A DNA stretch of 64,000 bases, taken from positions 124,001 to 188,000 of the forward strand of contig JABYQN010000012.1 of the NCBI GenBank assembly GCA_022606135.1, written 5' to 3'. This document shows positions 56,026 to 64,000 of the stretch, piece by piece (position 1 is the first letter of the stretch; the number at the start of each line of letters is the position of its first letter). The notes beneath the pieces are model-generated. The model was not told where the DNA came from. It searched no databases and worked only from the letters and a program-made list of their open reading frames with translations. Source of the DNA: Fomes fomentarius. Lineage: Eukaryota > Basidiomycota > Agaricomycetes > Polyporales > Polyporaceae. The position numbers were made by a program, and so were the translations under genes.

Positions 56026-58867
56026 TCAACCCTCGAGAGGCTCCGCAGGCCTAAGTTGCCGGATGTGCACCTTCCCGTCATGCGAACTCGACGCGATCGT
56101 TGACCCATCGGGCGCAAAGGCCAGATGCGTCACATTGTCGTTGTGCTCGTTGTACGTCGTCACGCATGCGCCCTCTCTCAGGTCCCACAGCCGCACAGTG
56201 TTGTCCGACGACGCCGAGGCGAGGTACTTCCCGTCGGGCGAGAACTCGACAGCGTTGATCATGCTGTTGTGCTCGTCGAGCGACCACACCCTCTCACCGC
56301 TGAACGAGTCGCACACCCTCACCGTCGAGTCGCTCGATCCGGATGCGATTTGTTTCCCATCCGGCGAGAACGCCACCGCCCACACTGGTCCTGTGTGTTC
56401 GTGCAGGTTCACGAGCGCCTCACCCGTCTCTGCGTTCCAGATCCAGCTGCTCCCGTCGTCGGACCCTGTGATGATACGCCTGTTGTCTGGCGCGAACGCC
56501 GCAGCGCACACCATTCCTCTGTGTCCCTCCAGCACTGAGAGAGGTTCTCCGCTCTCGAGCGTTGCGGTCTCCCAGACATAGCAAACGGTCTCCGTCCCAC
56601 CCGTCGCCATGAGCCGTCCATCGGGTGAGAAGACGATGAAGGAGACAACCGCCTTGTTCTTATCCAGGATGGTCAGGTCCCCGTACGTCTCCGTTCTGTA
56701 GATGAACAGCCGACCGTCGCTTGCGCCCGCGATGAGCTTCGAGCCATCGGGCGTGTATACAAGCGAATGGATAGAAATCCCAGCGTTGAGTCGCTGGTGT
56801 ATGTGGCCGTTAGCGACTGTCCAGACGATGATATCCTCGTCGTGCGACGCGGATGCAAGGAAGCGTTTGTCGCAGGAGAACGCGAGGGCAGAGACGGTAT
56901 CTTGGTGGCTCTCGTCCAGTCTGCGGAGAGCCATGTCATGACGAGTATCCCAGAGGATGATGGAGGTATCCTCGGATCCACTGGCAACGTATCTCCCATC
57001 TAAAGAATATACGAGAGACGTCACGGAGCCTTCGTGCCCGCCGTCCGTAATGCGTTTAGCTTCAGGAGGTATGTCGCCCTGCGCATTGTCCCTTTCCGGC
57101 TCGGTGATTGGTCGATGAGGAGCCCCCGCGTAGCTCGATCCGTCCATCGGGACATCAGGACGATCGGGCTGTGCTCCACCCTCACCCTCATCCTCACCCT
57201 GCATACCCAGATGCTGCGGAGGGAGTGGGTCATGAGACATCATATTAGGCGGTGGCGGATCACCCTCCCATTGCGACTGCGAAACATCTTGGTCTGAAAC
57301 GATGAGTGATGAGAACCCTCACGAGTGTAGGTGACACCTTACATCGAGACGGGGCTGATGACGGGCCTGGTGTAATTCCTGCGGAGGGGCCGGAGGCGGA
57401 TTCGTGGGATGCCCTGGAACGCTTTGCACCCTCCTCGACTTCATCGTCACTCCTACGTTTCCTCTTGAGCTGGTACTCGATGGAGATCGTACCCACTAGA
57501 GATGTATCAGTTGTCCGAATGATTGGGTGCACAATATATAACAGACCTCCACGTTCGTCTACATCGATCGTCGGTCCCACTTCAAGCAATCCTCTTACGA
57601 TGTCGTATGGGAATTCATAGTCCTATAACGTCACCCAGTAATTCAGACAGAACCCCTACCAGATCAGCAGGTCCACGTACCGTAAAGATCGCAATTAGAT
57701 CGAGGTCCGACGCTATCGCCACCTCCGCGTCTGATTGCTGCAGGTTTACCCTTAATGCACGATCACAACCTTGTCTAGGGAGACAAGCGCACCTGGAGTA
57801 TATAGTCCAGAAGGCAATTGACGGGATCGTAGCCCTACGTGAATGAGATTCACGAACACAAGCCTTGAGGCACCACTCACTTCGCCACGTCCTGGTTGTC
57901 CCTCGGGTTCGAATTCGTACCGATTGACGGCCACGGAGGCATCCGCTCCTGCGGTATCCGGTCCGGGCGGAAGCTCATGTGGGCCAGCAGCAGCCTTGAT
58001 GGGCTCTTTCCACCAGAATCGACGCTTCATCTTATAATAGTGTAGGAAAAGACACTGGTCCTGGGCGTCTATCTCTGGAGAAGACGTCCTATGGGTCTGT
58101 GTGGGGCCATGTGCCCAGTGTTGCGCTGGCAACTGTTGGTTGGAGATGCTAATGGAGAGACCGGCGGTCGCAAATGGCCCAAAGTCGCCGTGGATGTGAC
58201 CCTCTTTCTTTCTGTAAGTAGGACCCTGGAACGCAGCGACCGCCCATCGCGAGGTCTTCGTCGTACCACAGACGAAGATGAGGTCCTGATCTTTGAGTTC
58301 AAGGCCCCATCTGTGATTCGCAAACTCGAGCCAACTCTCGAAGTTGTCCCGCATGTAGTTGATAATATGTCGCTTCGACTCTATGTCTCTGCTACATGCG
58401 GGCGCCTGTAACAAGACGAAGGCGCCGGAATCGGTCGTGGACTGAAACTTGAAACCTGCACCTCCAGATACTGGCGCGACGCCTCTGCGTGGTGCATGGT
58501 GGCGGTTAGGACGATACTAAGGATAGAATATGGACTAGACTCACTGGCCGCCAGCAAGCTCAGCGCCCGCTTCCATGTTGTGGATGCTACGACTATACAC
58601 GATGTGCTGGGTGATTTTGTTGCGCTCTCCAATCGAGACGTTGTGGGGGTTGAACTCCATGAAATCGGTGGGTACACCCATCGCAAGGTTGACAGGATCG
58701 CTCTCGGGCTTCATCGAGTTGAACAATGGACGCAACTCGCCTTCTTTCAACCATCCCAAATCTCCGACATTGGCTTCACGACCCTGGGGTTCCGGGTGCC
58801 AGAGAGGGTGACCGTAGCCAACCGGGAAGAGCTGTTCGGCGTAGATGTCCCAAGGAGTAGTGTTCAT
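56026..58867 (-). CDS. N-domain / WD40 propeller protein 2
   Basis: Exons 58867-58545, 58484-57881, 57834-57793, 57737-57681, 57622-57547, 57495-57343 and 57293-56026 join in frame to 840 residues. The N-terminal part has PWDIYAEQLF, then YGHPLWHPEP and VGDLGWLKEG. The next part has INYMRDNFESWLEFAN and LIFVCGTTKTSRWAVAAF. Exons 3 (42 nt), 4 (57 nt) and 5 (76 nt) have exactly the lengths of those in gene 1. Exon 6 is longer and encodes a basic stretch KRKRRSDDEVEEGAKRSR that could act as a nuclear localisation signal. The last exon has seven or more WD40 blades (GHEGSVTSLVYSLDGRYVA, then IILWD; SPDGKQIASGSSDS; NTVRLWDLREG). The function is unknown, probably scaffolding. No break seen. Confidence 0.87.
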
Positions 58868-59792
58868 GAGGATTCGCGTGACTGATTGTAGGCTTTGAAC
58901 TGAGATATATACTGAGGTATAGCAAGGGCTGTGCGAAAAAACGCCGCGCGGTGTTGAACCTTATACGGAGACGCTGCTGCCTGTGGCACGTCGCGTGCCA
59001 GGAGGCGATGTAGAGCCTTCAAGGCCTCAAGTTGGGGCAGTCGTGACTAGTTTGCTCGCACATGCCTTGGGAGGCACAGTCATGAAGATCTCGTCTTTCG
59101 CGGCGACAGAGAACGAGAAGTCGAAGTGATGCCACTGGCATCTTTTCTCGACAGCATGCAAAGAGATTGTAAGTCATAGAATATGTCAAGAGGGGTTCCA
59201 CATAGTCCCACAAGTAGCAACACAAGCGAGAGACACGAAGCTGAGGAGGGGAAGAACAAACGGTGAGGACGGTGAAATATTGTTGTTCAAGATGAACGAG
59301 CGTCTATGTAAGTTTGCTCGGCACGATCGCGGCCGATCCGGATACATACTGTGACCTTAAGTACTGCTCTTAAGAGTATACAATCTCCTCTACTTACCGT
59401 TCTGAGATATCGCAGGGAAAGTTCGGCGGAGCTACGCTAGCTGATTGCTGGCCAGGTATCTTACGTCACAACTTCGACTATGAGTCGGCTGGATCCGGGG
59501 GTCGCGATCTCGGCACTCGAGTTTGGTGTATGGGTAGGAGACACAAGACGGTATGTATATATGCAGAAGTGAGCCTCGTTGACAGCATGACCTCTTTTTG
59601 TCTGGAAATCCGTGAGTCACAATCTGCCTCTATCTTCGATTCAAATCTGCTAATACCCACCGGATTTCTCTTGCCTGCGTCCATCTGCAGCCGCTATGCC
59701 CCAGTCACGGCTGTTGCATTCTCATATGTAGAGAACAAAAGGGGTATGGGCTCCATCCCTCAGTGGCTGAAGTATGCAAGGCTGCGTACTGC
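58868..59792. other. Intergenic region between divergent WD40 genes 2 and 3
   Basis: Serves as upstream side for the minus-strand gene 2 and the plus-strand gene 3. No N-domain sequence (no PWDIY or YGHPLW equivalent) is found here on the plus strand, which shows gene 3 lacks its first exons. Confidence 0.55.
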
Positions 59793-59800
59793 TATATAAG
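59793..59800 (+). promoter_or_regulatory. Possible TATA box of truncated WD40 gene 3
   Basis: TATATAAG lies 61 bases before the ATG at 59861. It is a reasonable position, but no experimental support exists. Confidence 0.35.
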
Positions 59801-59860
59801 TCGGGTGCCTTCAAGTTGCGCTACATCCTCTACTCCAATCTGCTTTTCGTGACCACAGGA

Positions 59861-61100
59861 ATGTCCGCCGACAGAGACCTCATCCCTATATTCCACGTGC
59901 GGATTCACTTTGATCTCCCGATATAGTACTGATGAACTTGCACTATAGTCTAACAGCGAGCCTGGCGACGTGCGTGCCGGCTGGGACGACGCCACACCCA
60001 GAGTTGAAGTTGACGAGGCCGCGGGACACACTTCACCTCAATCATACATAGGCGAGCATCTGACCGAAGCGACGGAGACTTCGAGTTCGAATGTTACACA
60101 CGTCCACGACGGTGCCGCGGTGTCCCTCGCAGTCTCTCCCGACAGCAAGTGGGTCGCGAGTGGCGGTGAGGATGGCATCATCATTCTCTGGAGCGCCGCA
60201 ACCAAGAGTGCTGTCCGCGACTGGGTGTCCCACGCAGACTCCATCGAGACCCTCGCTTTCTCGCCCGACAGCCGCCGCCTCTTGTCCGCCGGAAGGGACA
60301 GTCAGATCATGATCTGGGACGTCGAACAGGGTGGCAACCTGCTAGTGGCGACACTCGAGGGTCATTCTGAGGCCATTCAATCCGCAGTCTGGTCTCCGGA
60401 CGGCACGAAGATCGCCTCGGCCTCGGAGGACATGACCGTGCGCGTCTGGGATACCGAGACGTACGAGCAGATCCACCTGCTCGAGGGTCACAACGCCATG
60501 GTCACATTTGTCCGCTTCTCATCCGACGGGACTATGCTCGCATCTGGAGGTGCAGACTATAACTGCCGCATCTGGAATGTCGACGCGGGCACCGTCCGAT
60601 GCGAGCGGGGCCACAAGGGAATAGTGTGGTCTGCGGCGTTCGACCCTGAATGCAGACGTATCGCGACAGCGTCCGACGACGGTAGCGTGCGGATTTGGAG
60701 CACGAGCACCGGGGATGCGCTGGTCACCCTACAGGAGCATCACGGACCAGTGCGGAAAGTGGCGTTCTCGGGTGACGGGAAGGAGATCATGTCGGCGTCG
60801 AGCGACTCGACGATCAAGGTGTGCGACTCGTACAGCGGAGAACGGAAGCTATCGCTAGACGGGCACGATAGCATGGTGAACTCGGCGTGCTTCTCTCCCG
60901 ATGGGAAGTACATCGCGTCTGCGTCGTCGGACAGCACTGTGCGGTTGTGGAAGACGAGGGACGGGACGTGCGTGAGGACGTTCAACGAGCACAACGACAA
61001 GGTGACGCATGCATTGTTCACACCGAATGGTGAGATTTTGTCGTCCGGAGCCGACGATGGGACGGTTCATATTCGTGTGTTGAGCGATCCTTCGGTGTAG
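59861..61100 (+). CDS. WD40 propeller protein 3, N-domain lost
   Basis: Exons 59861-59896 and 59949-61100 join in frame to 395 residues. The first exon (MSADRDLIPIFH) matches the end of exon 4 of genes 1 and 2, and the next residues (DVRAGWDDATPRVEVDE) match exon 5. All of the N-domain before that is missing, and the exon 6 part is replaced by a different linker. The WD40 part is almost identical to that of gene 1 on the opposite strand, including long runs without a base change (for example around 60390-60600). One blade is shortened (VRCERGHKG against a longer version in gene 1). It may still be expressed from the Met shown, or it may be a decaying duplicate. Confidence 0.72.
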
Positions 61101-61800
61101 GAGTGACCGTGGTGGCCGCGATCTGCGAGATGGCCATGCGACGGCTATTTATTTACGTTGAACGGCATGATATTTGTATTCTGTCATTCCACGTCGCTTG
61201 TTGTGATGATAGCTTCTACCAGAAATAAGCCTCCATAATTATATACGGAAAATGACCACAGAACTATAACTGGAGCGTTTGAGATTCACAGTTCAACATG
61301 GCGAAATGGAGGATAAGTCGGTATTATCTACTCTTTGGAACCTATGGTGGTTGAGTCGACTCTCGTGTCATAATGATCAAGTTCGTGGTCGAGAGATAGC
61401 ACAGTGAGCCCTCAGGATCAGCTTCCCCGGGTGGATATACGTCCGGAAGGAGTTTGAATAGGGACTAGGTTGAATAGGTGGCATGAGACCCGATAGACTG
61501 TCATATGGCTATGCAGACTAAACTTTGAACCATTACGAGAATAGGGGACCAGCTGACGGTCCTCTCTAGTCACCGGTAACGGTGTGCGGTCGACTGGCAC
61601 CTCGCACTCAAAAACGTCCAGAACTGTCAAACGTCGTAAGGCTGAGTGCGTTCACCGCAACATGGAATTCTCTGCAAGATGTCCGTTGACAACCTTCAGC
61701 TTGATAGGGATATACTACGGGAACACCAACACTCGACCAAGAGCGCATCTCCTTATCGTACATACGCATAGGGAATTGCAGGAATCGGACAAAACTTGAA
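61101..61800. other. Intergenic region
   Basis: 3' flanks of WD40 gene 3 and the enoyl-CoA hydratase-type gene, which converge here. No gene recognised. Confidence 0.5.
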
Positions 61801-63058
61801 TCAAAGCTTGGCCTTGCGGTGAGCGGTACTCACTTCGCGCCACTACGGTATGTAGTCAGTGAAATCAAGCCCAAGTCTGTCACCAGAAGGACGTATCACT
61901 CACCCAGGGCATCCATGGGGTCAATGTGCCATCAGATAGCTTTTCTGAGAACTTGGGCAGGCGGCGCTCCTTGAATGCCTTCGCACCTTCGGCAGCGTCG
62001 GCCGAGGTACCTAAGACACGGATAGCACGCGAGTCGAGGATGTGCTGTTCTTCGATATTGTCGTAGCCACGCCATACCAGTGCTTTGGTAACCGCGACGG
62101 CCGTCTGAGAGGTGTTTTCGGCGAGATCTTTCGCAAGCGAGAGCGCGGCAGGCAAAACCTCCTCGCGCGTGGGTAAGATGCTGTGGTAGAGGCCAGCAAT
62201 AAGTGGGGAGTCGGGGGAGACGGTTGCTCCAGTGAGGAAGAGGGAAAGGGCACGAGAATGGCCCAGGAGCTTGGGGAGCAGATACGACGAAATGGCTGTT
62301 GCAACGAGAGTAAGCCTGCTGCCTACTGTCGTCTTATAGAAGACATGAACAACGCACCTTCTGGCGCGATACCACGTCGAACGAACGGGAAGGCTAGCTT
62401 GGCGCCAGCCCAGGCGACACGGATATCACAAGGCAGCTGGAGTCCAGTTACACCAACACCAACCTACATAGAACGTGAATGGAAGTCAGAGGCGTGACCA
62501 TGTCCGATGTGATGACCTACCGCGTGCCCGTTGACAGCAGCTATCGTGATCTTTCTGCAACGGAAAAGAGCGAGCGTGACGAGACCGCCACTGTCTCGGT
62601 GAGCTATGCCAAGCCCGATTACTATATATGACAGCGTTGTCGAACGAGACAATTGGGCACGCACAATGGTCTCCCTCATTCTCAACTTCGGGAGGGAATA
62701 ATCCTCCCCAACCCTGAGTCAGGTTCGCCTGGGCAGAGAGCAGCGATTAGACTTGGAAATATGGTGCAAGCTTAGTACGTACTCCTGAACAGAATGCGGG
62801 TGCGTTCGGTTCCGCAGTGAGAATGACGACTCGAACGTGATCATCCTTGTCGAATAGGTCGTATGCCTTGATGAGGTCGTTGACGAGCTCGCCACTAAAG
62901 GTGTTGCGTCTGTTGATTGGATTAGCCGGATCATACACGCAGGTGTTTGAGGTACATGCGCACTCTTTGGAACGCGTCATGGTCGCGATTGCGACCGCAC
63001 CATCAAGCTCAACGCGGATGGCCGTAAACCCCTGTTTGGCGTAGTCAGGGGCTGTCAT
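61801..63058 (-). CDS. Enoyl-CoA hydratase/isomerase family protein with peroxisomal signal
   Basis: Exons 63058-62964, 62909-62783, 62728-62665, 62603-62521, 62463-62358, 62295-61904 and 61842-61801 join in frame to 302 residues. The crotonase fold is clear: ERNTFSG, AFCSGANL (first oxyanion-hole loop), AAVNGHA followed by VGVTGLQLPCD (second loop), and FPFVRRGIAPEA, whose Glu is placed as in delta3-delta2-enoyl-CoA isomerases. The last 14-codon exon ends AKL, a classic type 1 peroxisomal signal. The likely role is beta-oxidation of unsaturated fatty acids in the peroxisome, either isomerase or hydratase; the isomerase reading rests on the Glu context only. This is the only clear metabolic gene in the window. 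Confidence 0.88.
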
Positions 63059-64000
63059 CGTGAACGTCCAGGAAAAGGCTATTCAGGTAGGATGGATTGA
63101 AGTGGGGCCGGTTTGAAAGATGAGGAGGGAGCCACGGAGACAAGTGCGAGCGCTGTTAAGATGATATATACTAGTACCCGGGCCAGTCAGGTCGCCGGCG
63201 AGCCGCCGCAGGGGGTACGAACCTTGCTAATAGGCATTAGGCACAACTATCATATGCGTACATAGACATCCGTGTCCGTACCAACTGGCAAGGGCGACAA
63301 GTAGGACTCGGAGACAAGCCCGGGTCGGTCTCTGAAGTCACCGGTGAGGCGTGATCCTGTTCCTCCACGCGTCTCAGATCGGATCCGAGTCGGTCGCATC
63401 TGTCGCCACTAGTTAGCACCTGAGACATCTTAGACCGCGCACAGAGATCCTACGCCGACATGCATCAGCTGGATGTGATAGCAACTGGGAGCGGTTCAGC
63501 TGCTCTCGAACAGCGTCTAATTCGCTGGTAGGATATGTAGGACTCAACATCCTGGTTCTGCTGCACTATATCCTCGGTTTGATATCAATCAAGTTGCCGC
63601 AGTGAAGTTCTCGCCCGCACCAAGGTCCACTGCTCCCGTATATCTGCCGTGCCAAAGTAAATATTCCAGCGGCTCTCGTTATCGGACTCAAGCGACAGAT
63701 TCAACATATATACAAGCAACGGCGGGCCGCCACAACACACACTGTAGTATGCTCTGGCTAGGTCCCGATGTAATACTAGCGGACAGGCTACTTACATCGT
63801 GCCTACATTATCAAACGACACTGTGTTGGGGAGGACGAGTAACGTGCGTGCGTGAGGATGTTGGAGTGGTCCTGGCTAAGTCAAGGAAAAGTGATGATCT
63901 CATCCTGGCTCACTGACTATTAAACGAACCCTAACCTCTCTTCTCCGGTGGCACGTCCTGGACCTCTGCGACACTGCGAGCGTCCTCCCTTCATTGCCCC
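63059..64000. other. Upstream region of the enoyl-CoA gene; nothing else seen
   Basis: Short frames only. A candidate TATA-like ATATATACTAG lies near 63163, about 100 bases upstream of the ATG. Confidence 0.4.

Noticed and set aside
44376..61100. A secondary-metabolite or single-pathway gene cluster
   Set aside because: No synthase, P450, transporter or transcription factor is present; the genes belong to expanded duplicated families.

Overview
This is a stretch of a filamentous basidiomycete nuclear genome, most likely an agaricomycete mushroom or polypore (inference). The reasons are short introns (44-63 nt) with GT/AG borders, multi-exon genes, and families expanded in Agaricomycetes: DUF6535 membrane proteins, F-box proteins with the fungal CALTCRRW-type box, a FunK1 fungal-type kinase, and WD40 proteins behind a basidiomycete N-terminal domain. 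I cannot fix genus or species from sequence alone. All gene models are hand-spliced from reading frame and paralog comparison; no transcript data were available.

Layout. 1-5.3 kb: a DUF6535 gene (minus, cut by the window edge) and its upstream region. 6.2-8.1 kb: copy 1 of an unidentified repeat, called R1 here. 8.6-11.1 kb: an F-box/WD40 fusion gene (plus). 11.3-13.3 kb: the 3' part of an Mpv17/PMP22-like gene plus decayed duplicated pieces. 13.8-32.2 kb: a transposon block made of three Helitrons head to tail. The middle one carries a Rep/helicase gene broken by ten in-frame stops. The third holds an LTR element, which in turn holds remains of one Copia and a nearly complete second Copia in the opposite direction. 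32.2-33.9 kb: R1 copy 2. 36.0-38.4 kb: a second, complete DUF6535 gene with the same 4.5 kb block as at the left edge. 40.8-41.8 kb: R1 copy 3, inverted. 44.4-47.0 kb: FunK1 kinase gene. 47.6-50.1 kb: second F-box/WD40 fusion gene, inverted relative to the first. 50.6-61.1 kb: two full-length N-domain/WD40 genes, an F-box/leucine-rich-type gene between them, and a third N-terminally truncated WD40 gene on the other strand. 61.8-63.1 kb: a peroxisomal enoyl-CoA hydratase/isomerase-type gene, the only obvious core-metabolism gene here.

How it fits together. The window is a rearranging accessory region. Nearly every host gene has a paralog inside the same 64 kb, in direct or inverted orientation, around an old transposon core. 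The F-box, WD40 and kinase families point to ubiquitin-linked turnover, scaffolding or signalling, but no shared pathway can be shown from sequence. The transposon block looks poorer in CpG than the host genes and shows C-to-T type decay, consistent with past cytosine methylation.
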